A stretch of 64,000 nt of DNA from Aurelia coerulea (lineage: Eukaryota; Cnidaria; Scyphozoa; Semaeostomeae; Ulmaridae): NCBI GenBank assembly GCA_039566865.1, contig CM076949.1, positions 21,242,501 to 21,306,500 of the forward strand. Direction: 5' to 3'. A program made the translations under genes and the position numbers. The notes beneath the pieces are model-generated. The model was given only the letters and a program-made list of their open reading frames with translations. It searched no databases and was not told the DNA's origin. Below are positions 13,201 to 28,200 of this stretch, piece by piece. The stretch's first letter is position 1; each line of letters begins with the position of its first letter.

Positions 13201-16200
13201 ATTTTCAACATAGAAACCATTTGATGTAGACCATCGAACTGGCAACGAGTCTCTTGCTCTTGATGGGTTGAGGAGATCTTTTACCTGTAACAATAAACGT
13301 TTGTATATTTTGGTTTCATTGCGACGCAATAATTCTAGAGAATGAAATCATGGCAGCTATTTCAATCACAGGTTAAAGCTACAAGAATTATTATATATAA
13401 AGCAGGGCAAGTGAAAAGAAAGGAAAATGTCTGACCCCCTTTAAATGCATAAAGGCATCGAGTCCATATAAGTATTTGAGCGTTAATGCTATCATGAATT
13501 TTTGCTGACAAACTGCTGATGGCCCTTTGTTATCGCACAATAGTGCTAACGTCAATAGCAGTGGGGGGAAAAGATATCCTAATTCTTACACTATCCTCAG
13601 GAATTTATTTGGTTCTATTTCAATTGCAACAAAGTGAAAAATTTTGCTTGATCATTGAAAAGAAGTTGATATCGGTAATGAGCGGGCTATTTATGCAGAC
13701 TCGATGCCTTTAACCTAACCTTTGCAATCCAAAATAAACTGAGTTATAAGTATGAAATAAGCTACCTTAAAAATGAAATAGTGCCAAGGTTAAGTAGCAC
13801 ATGCACACCATTGCCTCAGATAGGCTTGAAATAACATATCGAATGGATTGATTTTCCGTATTGCTATTGTACTACTGCCTATTGCTAGGGTTGTTAAGGA
13901 TAAGGATCAGAAACTCATCGTTTATAGCATTTCTTCTTTCAAAGAGCAAACAATTTTCCAACGCTCTTTACCTCAAGAAGATTGCCTTGAAGACGCTTGA
14001 TGTGTAGCAATTGTCTTTCCAGATAGATCCCTCAATCTACAGTGGGTGCATGTTTCAAAGAAAAACAGCAGGAACGGCATGGTGGAAAAATTTTCTGAAA
14101 CTGTTTGCGTGCTGTGGGCTTAATAGCGGAAGGTGTTGTGGCGCAGTGGTGTAAGCCTCTGACATTGCAACTAGAATAGTCAGGCGGACAGGGTTCGATC
14201 CCAGGTAGAGCCCCACCGCTTGAGCCTCATGACAAGGGGTCGCAAACTCCATTAGGCCTATTCTACTTCTGCGATCCCAGCGCATGGCGCTAAAAACCGC
14301 AACTTCACCTCAACCTTCACCTTCAATTCAGACTCAATTGCATGTCGTAATTCCGCTTTTTACCTTAACTGATAACGCCACAACTACCTCCATGCAGCGA
14401 CAACAACAACAACAATTCAACTCAATGAGATGAGCGTAACTTGAGGGTCCTTATTATGATGGGAGGCTAGGCTTAATTTTGTCAAGTAGACTTAATATCG
14501 TTTGGCAAGTAGTATTATTAATTCGTGGCCTAAAATATTTATTAACACATGATGATTCCAATATTGATTGATCAGGAATTGCTTGATTAAATGATTGAAT
14601 GATCAGTCGATGAATCGTATTTCTCAAAGAACATACCTTTTCATTGTATACTTCTAAATATGATGCTTTAACGATGTAATTTTCTTCACGCTTTTCAACC
14701 TCGGAAAGCAAGTGCTCAAAAGATCTAAAATCAAAGAAAAAACAAAGTTGATATATTATCTTACAAAGAAAAATCTACCGGGTGTCCCAAAAAAAGTACT
14801 CCCGTTTGAAAACTCACCAAAATTTGATTACATGACCGATCTTCAATTTTATTTTTTTTCAAGTAGATCAAGGACCACACTATTTTCTCAGACATAGCTG
14901 ACATTGTAATTGGTTTAAAATTAACAAATTTAGCTCTTTTTAGGGCCACCTGGTTTTGAATCATACTGCAAAAAAGCATTTATGCTTGCCAGATCAATTT
15001 CTTTGTGCATATAAAGCTTCTAGTTTGGTCATAAATGACAAAAAGAAATGTATATCATTGGAGACTTCGATGACGATTATAGATATAACAGATGGCAAAG
15101 AATCATGGGAAAATGCTCCCCCACCCCCCAACGCTATCTTTTCCGTTATCGTCTATGGGGAGAGCAGTTCAAAAGCGTTCTGCAAAAGATCCTGCTTTCT
15201 CTGTAAACATCTTCCTTGAACAACACAACTGTGACAGAACCCTATAGTGTACGGTGCGTTAGATTACTGTATAACTTTGGTTAACACTGGCTCACCTTGG
15301 TAAAAGTCCAAAAAGCGATTGAGTAGGTAAGATATCACTTGCATCCTAAAGTTAAAAAATGCATCACCAATTTACATGCTTCCTGAATATTTGAAAACAA
15401 TTTGAAAACAGAAAGAAAATGTAAGATACTACTGATCAGAGTTACATAAATTACACTTTGAATAATTTATTAGTAAGTATTTATTAGTAGTTCTTAACTC
15501 TCTGTTATAGCCGCAGGGTAGACACAGCCATTTGCTCCCTTTGGTATCGTTTTAGTGGTATAGTAGAGTAATTTTGCAAGTAGCGTAACTAGTAATAATT
15601 CACTGTAACTTTTTATTGGGTTATGCATTATAGTATACGAACAAGGATTCCATGTTCGATTCTGGTCCATGATTTACTTGCGATTGAAATTTGAATTCAA
15701 TTCAATTGTCAGTTTCAGAAATGAAATGTAATTTTCAATGGCAAGTAAATTATGGAGCAGAATGGAATGTGGAAATCTCGTTCCTATACCATCCCCTTAC
15801 TAGCATTTCCTAACTTCTGGGTCTGAAAGAAAAGTGATTTTACCAAACGAATTTTCACATCTAAGTTAGCCTTTCGATGATAGATCAACATCTCATTTTT
15901 GAATATCGGCCACGTCCCTTTTATACCACAGCCCGCCAAACGTGTTAACTCTTTCTTAACTCAGCCGGTACTTGAAGTTGAAGGTGTTGTGGCGCAGTGG
16001 TGTAATCCACTGACTTTGCAGCCAGAACAGTCAGGCGGACAGGGTTCGATACCCGGTAGAGCCCCACCACTTGAGCGTCATGACAAGGAGTTGCGGACTC
16101 GATTAGGTCTGCTCTATTTCTGCGATCCCAGCGCTTGGCGCTAAAAACAGCAACATCACCTTCACCTTCACCAGTTGCAAGATAACTAAATTTTCAAAGA

Positions 16201-19200
16201 GATTCTAAGACTATTCTGCTTTGAAGTGAATATGACACGAACAATTTTATTGATGAAAACCGTCAATTCAAGTGTATTGATTTTTTTAGAACATCAACAT
16301 TAAACGTTCCAAAACCAAACAGTTTTTAGATACAGCAGTTTGAAAATCACCTTTCTGCTCAAAAAAGTGTCTGGGAGATCTGGGTCGAGTTTTGATTTGT
16401 GACGTAAAATGTTTGGGTGGGCAGAATAGAGATTTTCGCGTCATATTCACTTTAAGGGAAAACAACAAACACACCGGATTGAAAGGTCCAGTGATGGTAT
16501 ATGTCTTGCCAGATCCAGTTTGCCCGAAAGCAAATGCCGTGCAGGAGAATCTAAAAAAGTAAACAGCAAATATGTACCAAGAGAAGCACTTTCACGGGAA
16601 AACAAAAATGAAGTATCATGCCCCTTTTTTATTAGACACTTTTCAAAGAATTAAGAATTCGATAAAACTCTTCGATGAAACATGACTTTCTACTGTGCTG
16701 TGTATTGAAATAAAATTTGGGTAAACAATCACTTTTGCCTTTCAGCTTTTATCAGAATTTTTCTGCTGAGCACAGTGTCTGTCGAAAAAGCTTAATCATT
16801 ATGTTTATTATGGTTGCACTTTCCAAACTAATTTCTTACCACGATAGACGGTTGAACCTCACTCAGCAAGCGATCTAACTTGGTTCTAACGTGAAAAGAG
16901 ACGTTCAGGTACTTTCATGGAATAGCTGGGGAAATATGACCTTAATAAGGTAATAACAACGAACAACTGCAAACCTGCAACGAATATTTTCATTAACTAT
17001 CCTCCAGCAAAGTTATCTAGCAACACGCAAATGAGGCAACTTGCACCAAAATTACCCATCCGGGGAGGAGAGAACCAAGAATATACACATATTAAAGGGA
17101 TAATTTATGAAAGTAACAAAGGAAACTTAACACCTCATGTAATAAGTACGCAATTCCGGAAAACGTGCCGGAACAATAGTCCACCTTAATTTACCATAAC
17201 TTGCGAAATCTGGTAATGCTAGCAGCCCTAACACGTTTGTAAAATCAATCACCAGCACTTTGTATTTGTTTGACGTCATATGCCATGAATAGAGCTATAA
17301 ATCTGGTGAAACCTGTTTTTAATGGCAAAAGACATACAGAAAAGAATAATGTGCCAAATTTTGTATCAAATGTTTAATTTGACATAAAGTCAGTGCTAGC
17401 TTCACTGACGACAATCTTAGACAAAAGTTGTTGAGACAAATGCGTTTGTGTAGTAAAATACCTTTCTTTCCTGCAAATCATTACCTTCCACCGCTAAAGA
17501 CCCCCTTCCCCCCCCCCCCACTGCAATGTTGATTTGATTGAAGAAGACATAGTGGTGGATTCATCTGCAACATTTCCACCATATTCCAACATTGCATTGG
17601 GGGGGAGGGGGGTCCTTAACTCGCAATTTCTTCCTGAAAGCAAAGTGTCTCAACAGTTTTGTCTAAGATTGTAGGTGTCCCAAAAAAGTATTCCTGTTTG
17701 AAAAATCACCAAATTCGATTATCGAACCTATCATAAACTTTTCTATTTGACCTCTTTTGCAACCTTTTGCAATGATCCAAATGTATTTAAATATGATCAA
17801 GTGCTTAAGTTCTTGTTTTCATTACTTAAAGGGTATGAAATAACGCATTGGAAAACCTCATTCTGAGCTATACTCTTTAGGCAACACCATTAAGTTAATT
17901 CGGTCATCATCAGTGGTTTTTGCAGTATGCTTCAAAACCAGGCAGCACTAAAAAGGGCTAATTTCATTTATTTCAAAACCAATTACAAGGTCAGCTATGC
18001 CTGGAAACATCATTTCATCTTTGATCTACTAGCCAAGAAAAGAAACTTGAAGATGGGCCTCATAATAAAATGTTGGTGATTTTTCAAACATGATTACTTG
18101 GGTATTGGGACCCCCGGTTGTATTTAAGGCTCAAATTCTACATAACTGTCTGTCATTGGTAATTTGTACGTTAATTTGGCCAGGTCTTTTCAGCTTGGAA
18201 TTCTGGTAAATGAACTTACCCATCTAATGCTTGCTCCAGGAGTTCTTTTATTCCACATTGTTCAAAAATCTACGAAAGTACGAACGTAAACATGGCAACC
18301 TCGTCCAAGGGCCTTTTGTCAGCCCTGGGTACGAGGTTGTAATCATAGGTAGTTAGACACCGCAGTTATGCTTCAGCTTGTATGCTTCTACGGATGAAAA
18401 CTTATATCGTTCTGCGGAGGAAGTTTCGAAAGGTTGAACGGAACTTCTTTCCCTCCATCTCCTTCGCTACCTGGAACTATATAAATTCTTCTCCCTCCAC
18501 AGTTGCATGCAGCTGCGGCAATAAAGCACAACTGCAGTGTCTAACCGCACATGAAGTAACTATCTAGCAGAAGTAACTTTGGTAATAAACCTCAAAAATG
18601 CTGTTTAAAAAAGCAATATTCTGCTTAACTCTTACAGACATAGGGGGCAGTCTTTTTCCCTTAAGACTCTTGGAGGGGGGGGGGCTTAGCTGACCTAGTA
18701 GAGCTGGGTGGGCGATTTCTAATACACACAAAATGAAGAAAGAAGAGCATGACGTAGTTTTGAATAGGATGCAAACAGCAAGGATGTAAGACGAAAATCA
18801 GCCCCAATCGGGCAAAAATCTGCTGTCCAGTCGGGCAAAAATGTTGGTAAACAATGGACTTTGTGTCGGGCAGCCCCCCCTAGATGTTTTCTTCCCGTAT
18901 CCTTATGCTAAACAACGTTATGTCTGTAACAGTGCTGAAAAGGGGTACCTCCTGAAACAAAAAGAGCACTTGTTGGTTTGTTGCAAAGTCTTGGGGGCAC
19001 GTACCCCCAGTGCCCCGCCGGTTCTTACGTCTTTGCAAGCCAGTATACTGGGCATTCTAATACAGTAACTTATCAACACTGCATATGTTCTTTTTCAAGA
19101 GATTCCATTGAACAAGGTATCTTTGGCTATGACTCGTGACAGCAGAGTATTTCATAAATTCACATGAGTAGAAACTAGTAGATTACTACAAAATAAGTAG

Positions 19201-22200
19201 GAAAGTATGACGATAACAAAAATTCTTACTTGTGCTTGGCTCACTTTTTCTTCGAAAATTGAATTGAATGTAAATGGTTTTGTGTTGCTCTGAGCATTCA
19301 CCTAAACAAGAGAATTTTTTGTTTTAAATACGTTCTAGCTTAGATTCGAGCTACCGGGTGCGCCAAAATAAACTACGCACGTTTGGCAGGCCACAATAAA
19401 TCGTGCACTGCACCGATTTTGAAGATTTATTATTTAATCGTTAGAAGAAAGCCTGAATAGGATACTGAAAGTTTTTGCAAATTTTTTCATTTTCAGTTTC
19501 TAGAACTAGAAGTGAGTTTCCAAAAATTCTAGTTTTCGAAAACACTGAAAACGATAAAAAACATCGATCAAGTCTTCTAAAGAATCGACATGAATGGACA
19601 AAGAGAGAAATTGTTCGTGGTAATTTGCGATTTAGAAATTGACCAATTGTAATCTGCTGCACAAGAGTTCGTACTAAACCCCCAAATCACCCTGAAAACG
19701 TTTTCTCTTTGTTCATTCATGTTGAATCTTTTAAAATTTGATCGACGTTTTTGATTGTTTTCAATGTTTTCGAAAACGAAAATTTTAAGAACTCGCTTCT
19801 AACTTTAAAAACTGATAACGGAAAAATTTGCAAAAAGTCCAAGAATCTAATTCAGGCCCTCTGCTAAAGATTAAGTCATAAATCTTCGAAACCGGTCCAG
19901 TGTACGATTTATTGTGGCCTGCCAGACGTGCATAGTTTATTTTGGCGCACCCAGTATAGCTAACCACAATCCTTTGCGGTCCAAAAATCGACAGTTATAC
20001 GATATGAAGGTCGTTCCTAGCCTATAGGTTCATTTTTGTTTTCCTTTTAACCTGCCTGCAAAACGGTTAGCAAGATTTAAACTCTAAGCCACAGTCTGTC
20101 CCATGCAACTGTATCAGAAGAACGGGGTAACAGGATGTGAAGCTCCTCCGCAGCAGCCACACAAACAAGGCAAATTTTTTTGGGACACTCTGTAGACTTT
20201 GCTTAACTGAGATTAATCCAAGTCCTTGTTCAGCTGAAATTTTCAAATCAAGCTGGATATATCAGGCTTCTTTGTAGGCCTCCATGTTCGTGTTAGCTGA
20301 TGTCTTGACTTTCACACTTGAAATCGGTCAAGTGCATTTGTTATGAGTCGTTATTGATATTTTACAAGAAATCACTGAATGTCTTACCCAAATGACGCCT
20401 TTCTCGGGATATTCAATGCTAGCTTTTTCTTCCCTGTGAAGTTCACTTGCATTCAATGGTCTCACTCTGATGAAAAATTGAGAAAATATAAAATGGTGGT
20501 CCATAGATACTTGCCACACTTTATGGCCTGTTTTCGAGCTTTTAAGACTGTCTAAAAAAATAGGTAAAACAAGCTATTTTCCTCAAAAACGGATGAGCAC
20601 ATTCATATGCAGGATATTTTGACGGAAAGATAATCCTATGCTTTTCTTTTTGAAAAACAAACAAGTTGGCAAAAAGGGCAAGTCTATGGCCTAAATTTTC
20701 AATGAGCCGATTACGCGAAGAAGGTAAACGTCTAGCCAAAGATTTTTTGGCAGCATCCCTTTAAATCTGCAGGGTTGCAAGTCATCGTAGAATAGCAAAA
20801 TAGAGTGACGGCCATTTACAAAATATTCTCTAACATTTGTCGCCTGAGCATTTAGGCTTATAATACCAGGACCTTCGGAGCTCCCTGTATAATACCTACG
20901 GGAGAGTGCGCAAAATATTTGAAAATTCAGAGTACCTAGAATATTAGATGGATTGGAAAGAAATGAAGTCTGTCGGATAGCCGAAATACTGAAGTATTTT
21001 TGTGAATTTCTCGTGTCTTTGTGAGCACTGAGGTTACAAAAATTCGTTGTTTGCAAAATGCCTGAACTTCTCGAGCCAAACAATGCTAAAGTTATGCATT
21101 ATTCGGTTCGAGAAGTTTCCAATTCCTCACGATTTGATAAAGTATTTTAGGCTCCTTTTCAGGCATTCTGCAAACAACAGATTTTCGTAAAGTCGAGCTT
21201 ACCTATATTTTCAGTGCTCACAGGCCGGCACAGGCACAAGAAAATCAAAAAGATACTTTAGCATTTCTGCTATCAAAACTCGATTCATTTAAATCCATCC
21301 AGTACTCTTGTTCATGCGAATTTTCAAACGTCCGAACTTTTTTGGCTCATCCGGAATAGCTATCACCGGTGATATTTCACGAGCATGAAACTGGCTGCTC
21401 GTTGATGACGTTACTGGGCATGAGTTTCCATACCTGACAACAACTTTGATGTTGTTCCAGCTCCCCGTTTCCAAATCATTTGCGGAACTAGTTCTCGAAA
21501 CTCCTTTCTCTGATGATGCGGCGCTGCTGTAAAACAAAGAGAGAAGTTTGAAATAATCTAAATTAAACACTGTACTTTGGCTGTCTTTTCAGGGAAAAAA
21601 ACTTGAACTTGAAGTAGCATGTCTACGGTCTGACTCGTTACTGTCTGAGTACGCGTAATTTTTTATGAGAAACTAAGAGATTGGGCCAGTACACGTGTTT
21701 TTTATAACAAACAAATAATTTACCAATCACGTGTTATTTCCCCTTTTCAAATCGCTGTACATATTCAAATTTTTCTTATAACTGTTACATCACAGCCCTG
21801 AAGAATTCCTGCATGGCAGGACGAAATATTGGCATAAAATTTATTCAACCATTTGCTGTTGTTTTTGTTGTTGTTGTATTGCGGTGTTTCTGCCTTTAAA
21901 CTTATTAATTTATTCGTCACCACAAGCATCTTCGGACCCGACAATCGACGCTGGTATCGTGGCCTTTCCTTCTTCAAATAATTTAGGCCAGCACTGAAAG
22001 TTTCTTAAAATTAAAGATTCCGTTGAAAAAAGAGTCAAAGTTAAGTCCTCCAAGATTCTTAATTTTTGTGATGAAGGACTTCATTGAAGAATTTCTTCGT
22101 CAGAGTCTTAGGACTTACCCAAGTCGTCTTGCAAGGAACTCCTCTTCATTTCTTACAAGACGACTTGGGCAAGTCCAGAAAAATACCTACTACTATTGAT

Positions 22201-25200
22201 GACCTGCAACAGCAAAAGATTTGAAATTGAACAGCTGCATTATCGCAGTCATAACAATGTAATTCTTTTTCACCAAAACAGTGCAGCACAAAGCTTTGTT
22301 GTATAAAGGACTCCGCATGCTTTTAATTACAAAAACTCTGCTTCTTTGAAACATAAACTTGTTTTGAGAATCTTGCAGAGAGAAGTTAATCATTTTCGAG
22401 AGCTAGCTGGGTCAATAGTGGACTTGTCCAAGTCTCACTTTTTTCATCAGTCGATTGAGCCATAAAAATGCAAAAGGTAAAGGGCGCTGCGGGGGGATGG
22501 AAAAAGGCGGAGGAGAAGAAGAGAGAGAAGTTGTCCAGGTCAACAGAACCATGGGTAGTTAGACACCGCAGTTTTGCTTGATTTCCACAGCTTTGTTCTT
22601 TTGCGGAGGAAAACATCATTTACCACTATGGAGGAGCTAGCGTAAGAGATTCGGTCTTTCGTTACCTTCTCCGCATAACTATATACATTATTACATTATC
22701 AAAACAAAGAGAGAAGTTTGAAATAATCTAAATTAAACACTGTACTTTGGCTGTCTTTTCAGGGAAAAAAACTTGAACTTGAAGTAGCATGTCTACGACG
22801 GTCTGACACGTTACTTGAGAAACTAAGAGATTGGGCCAGTACACGTGTTTTTTATAACAAACAAATAATTTACCAATCACGTGTTATTTCCCCTTTTCAA
22901 ATCGCTGTACATATTCAAATTTTTCTTATAACTGTTACATCACAGCCCTGAAGAATTCCTGCATGGCAGGACGAAATATTGGCATAAAATTTATTCAACC
23001 ATTTGCTGTTGTTTTTGTTGTTGTTGTATTGCGGTGTTTCTGCCTTTAAACTTATTAATTTATTCGTCACCACAAGCATCTTCGGACCCGACAATCGACG
23101 CTGGTATCGTGGCCTTTCCTTCTTCAAATAATTTAGGCCAGCACTGAAAGTTTCTTAAAATTAAAGATTCCGTTGAAAAAAAGAATCAAAATTAAGTCCT
23201 CCAAGTTTCTGAATTTTTGTGATCAAGGACTTTATTGAAGAATTTCTTCGTCAGAGTCTTAGGACTTACCCAAGTCGTCTTGCAAGGAACTCCTCTTCCT
23301 TTCTTACAAGACGACTTGGGCTGTGGGCAAGTCCAGAAAAATACCTACTACTATTGATGACCTGCAACAGCAAAAGATTTGAAATTGAACAGCTGCATTA
23401 TCGCAGTCATAACAATGTAATTCTTTTTCACCAAAACAGTGCAGCACAAAGCTTTGTTGTATAAAGGACTCCGCATGCTTTTAATTACAAAAACTCTGCT
23501 TCTTTGAAACATAAACTTTTTTTGAGAATCTTGCAGAGAGCATTCTCGCGAGCTAGCTGGGTCAACAGAACCATGGGTAGTTAGACACCACAGTTTTGCT
23601 TGATTCCCACAGCTTTGTTCTTTTGCGGAGGAAAACATCATTTACCACTATGGAGGAGCTAGCGTAAGAGATTCGGTCTTTCGTTACCTTCTCCGCATAA
23701 CTATATACATTATTCCTCCGCAGATACATATTAGTTGCAGCGCTCCTCCATAAAAGCACACCAGCAGTGTGTAGCTACCCATTAGACTGATTACAATGAG
23801 TCCCAATAATCGCTATTCAAAACGAGACTATTTTACCAAACCGAGACCGCTCTACTGTAGTTAGGAGCGTCCGGCAGCCTTTCAATAGCGATAACTACGG
23901 CCATATAATCAGTCTAGCTACCCGTGCTGAAACCAGAGGTTCTGAAAAAGGATCAAAATCTTCACGAGAGGTCAGGATGCAAACATCAAGACTCGGATGA
24001 AACTTCTCAGATTCTTGAGAAACTTCCAGACATTTTCAGAACACAACTAATGAGAATTTTAGGAAATTGTCTGTGCTGGTGCGTCAAATTCTTACTTCTT
24101 AGTTTCGCAAAAAATACATAGAGATCAAGGGCCAACGGGCTAAGATACAAATGAATTCTGAGTTTTAGACGTGGATTATTGACGACAGCAAAATTTTAAC
24201 CACAATATCAAATAAATCCCCATTTGAACGTCGATTTTGAGAGGTTTTTGCAGCCTAATAGTCCGCGATTTCTGCTGAATGAAAATTTCATAGCTAACAG
24301 GCAAGTTACGAAACCAAAGATTAAAAGTTAATTAATAATGAATGCGTTTTATATCCGGCTAAAGGACTATTTGGCCATTTTGAAAATCCAAATAGGTTTC
24401 ATCTTAAGGCTGCAATACATTTTACTGCAATTGGAGAAACAAATTTAAAACAAAGTTGATGATAAATCCATAAATCTTTGCTGTGAAAAACCCAGGGATT
24501 ATATTGTTCTCCTTCGCAGAGGGATCCATAATGTTTGGTTTGAACGAGGAGCGTATCACTCTGTAGAAATGTCGCACACCATTTGGCAAAAATCCGTTCG
24601 TTTTCAAGAAAAATCTGTAAAAAATCCCTAAACATCTTATTGTTTGAAACAAATCACGTAGACCATGTACGATTTTACAGCATAGGAATCATTCGTCGTA
24701 CATAGCCGATTGCTCGTGGCCCATGGTCGAAACCGCCAAAGCCTCATTTTCACGGACCAATCAGACGGCTAAAAAGCGTAGGAGACAAAAGAAACCCGTG
24801 AAGATTTTCCTAAATTTTGCCTACCTTCATAAAACGCAACCAGGACAAAAAACTGCTTGAGATTTCCCGAATTTTTTTGAAGCAATCTACTCTCCAGATG
24901 TTTGGGAGTAAAAGTTTGGATGCCGGTTAAAATATCTTCAGGATTGGCGGAGTTATTGCCTCTCCAATAGACAAAATCGGCGAAGGCTTGTCGAGACATG
25001 TTTACGCCATTTCAAGTCAGGTGATAAAGCCTCTTGATAAAACCTCTTTTGAATTTTATAAGTTATTTCGCAACGAGCAAACTTTTGCCATGAATGTAAA
25101 AAGTAGTACAATGCATAAACTTCCCTAGAGTATTGCCACATGACTTGAAATGCGCGAACAATCCTTTGTAGACTTTTTCAATTCACATAGAAACCGTAGG

Positions 25201-28200
25201 GGCAGTGAATCTTCAATAAAAGAAAATTTAGCGAAAGACAATAGCAAGAACAATTGAAAACACAGATTGTGGCGTTTTCGGGTCGTTCTTACAACAATCG
25301 CTATTGTTATTACTATTGTCTCCCGGCCAGAATCTCTATTGTTCAAGGTTCAGTGCCTTGTCGGTTTGTTTGTGGCCATAACTCCACCAATCCTGGAGAT
25401 ATTTTAACCGGCATCCAAACTTTTACTCCCAAACATCTGGAGAGTAGATTGCTTTAAAAAAATTCGGGAAATCTCAAGCAGTTTTTTGTCCTGGTTGCGT
25501 TTTATGAAGGTAGGTAAAATTTAGGAAAATCTTCACGGGTTTCTTTTGTCTCCCTCGCTTTTTAGCCGTCTGATTGGTCCGTGAAAATGAGGCTTTGGCG
25601 GTTTCGACCATGGGCCACGAGCAATCGGCTATGTACGACGAATGATTCCTATGCTCGATTTTACGGAAGAGTGATACGATACACCCCTCGGGTTTGAAGA
25701 CCAAGACTAAGATAACATGGGGATAACATCTTTGTGAGCAGAGTGTCCTCTACAGCATAGGAATCATTCGTCGTACATAGCCGATTGCTCGTGGCCCATG
25801 GTCGAAACCGCCAAAGCCTCATTTTCACGGACCAATCAGACGGCTAAAAAGCGAGGGAGACAAAAGAAACCCGTGAAGATTTTCCTAAATTTTACCTACC
25901 TTCATAAAACGCAACCAGGACAAAAAACTGCTTGAGATTTCCCGAATTTTTTTAAAGCAATCTACTCTCCAGATGTTTGGGAGTAAAAGTTTGGATGCCG
26001 GTTAAAATATCTCCAGGATTGGTGGAGTTATGGCCACAAACAAACCGACAAGGCACTGAACCTTGAACAATAGAGATTCTGGCCGGGAGACAATAGTAAT
26101 AACAATAGCGATTGTTGTAAGAATGACCCGAAAACGCCACAATCTGTGTTTTCAATTGTTCTTGCTATTGTCTTTCGCTAAATTTTCTTTTATTGAAGAT
26201 TCACTGCCCCTACGGTTTCTATGTGAATTGAAAAAGTCTACAAAGGATTGTTCGCGCATTTCAAGTCATGTGGCAATACTCTAGGGAAGTTTATGCATTG
26301 TACTACTTTTTACATTCATGGCAAAAGTTTGCTCGTTGCGAAATAACTTATAAAATTCAAAAGAGGTTTTATCAAGAGGCTTTATCACCTGACTTGAAAT
26401 GGCGTAAACATGTCTCGACAAGCCTTCGCCGATTTTGTCTATTGGAGAGGCAATAACTCCGCCAATCCTGAAGATATTTTAACCGGCATCCAAACTTTTA
26501 CTTCCAAACATCTGGAGAGAAGATTGCTTTAAAAAAATTCGGGAAATCTCAAGCAGTTTTTTGTCCTGGTTGCGTTTTATGAAGGTAGGCAAAATTTAGG
26601 AAAATCTTCACGGGTTTCTTTTGTCTCCTACGCTTTTTAGCCGTCTGATTGGTCCGTGAAAATGAGGCTTTGGCGGTTTCGACCATGGGCCACGAGCAAT
26701 CGGCTATGTACGACGAATGATTCCTATGCTGTCCTCTACCCAAAAGGCAAGGCATCTCAGTGTATCTCAAAAGGGCTCAAATTAACTCAAAAGAGAGGTA
26801 TCTCAACGTTTCTGGTGCCAATTGATTTAAAAACCAAGGCAACTACACGTATTCTATTGATGAGAAACTAAGAATTGGACCAGTACTAAAAGTTTCTTAA
26901 AATTATAAGATTTGAGTGCCGGGGGAGGTACTTGACCAGGTTTTGGTCGGGAACGTGCCATCGAAGCTTCAAAAACGTACCCGTTCCTTATACCAATTTT
27001 GCGAAAAAGTATACCCGACTTTATACCAATTTTGCGAAAAAGTATACCCGACTTTATACCACTTTTCCGAAAAAGTATACCAAAATCGTTCTTTAAACCA
27101 AAATCGCGAAAATCGATACCGTTCCTTATACCAAAATCATGAAAATCGATACTCTTCCCGATGGCACGTCCCAGTACCCAAAATATGTGAAGTACCCCCC
27201 CCCCCCGGGATTTGAGTACTCGGAGACGGAGTTGAACAAATCAAAACAAAGTTATTGAAGCCTTTCCAACTCAAGTACTTCGAAAGTAATATATGAACCA
27301 GTAAAAAACAAGTGAAAATAAAGTAAAATTGTGTCAAGAATTTTCTTTGTCAAGATAAATAGTTTCTTGACTTATATTTCCCAGTATGTATCGGTATGTA
27401 TAGCCTACTTGAGTTTCTTTATTTTTGGCGATCTGAGAAAGGGGAAAGGAAATCATGAGTTTCTAACAAAAATAGACTCATTTTTTTTTATAAGAAACTG
27501 AGGTCCGGGGCTGGTAGGCAGTCTCTTACATTTTTGGGCCATTTTGCTACCACAAGTTTCTTACGTGTTTCTTATATTTTTATTGCCTGAAGTTTAGAGT
27601 TGATTTTGTCTTGTCTACAGGGCTCCCAAATTACTTAGTAAGTCTCTCAAAACGAGTAAATAACATGATTCGCACTCAAAATATTGTCCAAACAGTTGCT
27701 ATAACTGTACAATGTCAAAATATTTTTGAGTGTGACAGGAAAATTAAAACTGAAAATTACAGAAGTTTCTTAGCTTTTTTCAATTCAGGTAGGGTTGTTT
27801 CTTAGCTTTCGAAAATTTGATATGTGCACCCAACAATATTTCTACAGGATTTGCAGGAACTTTGTTTGAGTAATCTGATCTATTTATAAAGTTTGGAAGG
27901 GCATTGGTAAAAGTTTGAACGTTTGGGGAGATAAAATAATGGTTCTACGTACTGTAGGCCAGCAGCGAGAAAAGATACGGACAGATAATGTCAGGGATGA
28001 TGTATTTCGTAAAGTAAATACTAACATAATCACCCGCTTATGATATTTTGACAATATTTTGATTGCATCTACTGTAATCGGCTTATTGTGTTTATTTTGA
28101 CACTCGATAGATTCATATCTTATCGCTTACTGTGTTCATTCAAGTGGGTCATTGTTTCTATTTGTGTTCGGATTTGAAAAGGATTGGGAAGTCAAATTTC

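Noticed and set aside
21765..23127. Identical 70-residue minus-strand frames at 21765-21977 and 22915-23127
   Set aside because: Identity reflects the tandem duplication; the sequence is a dispersed repeat also found in the 37.7-kb foldback.
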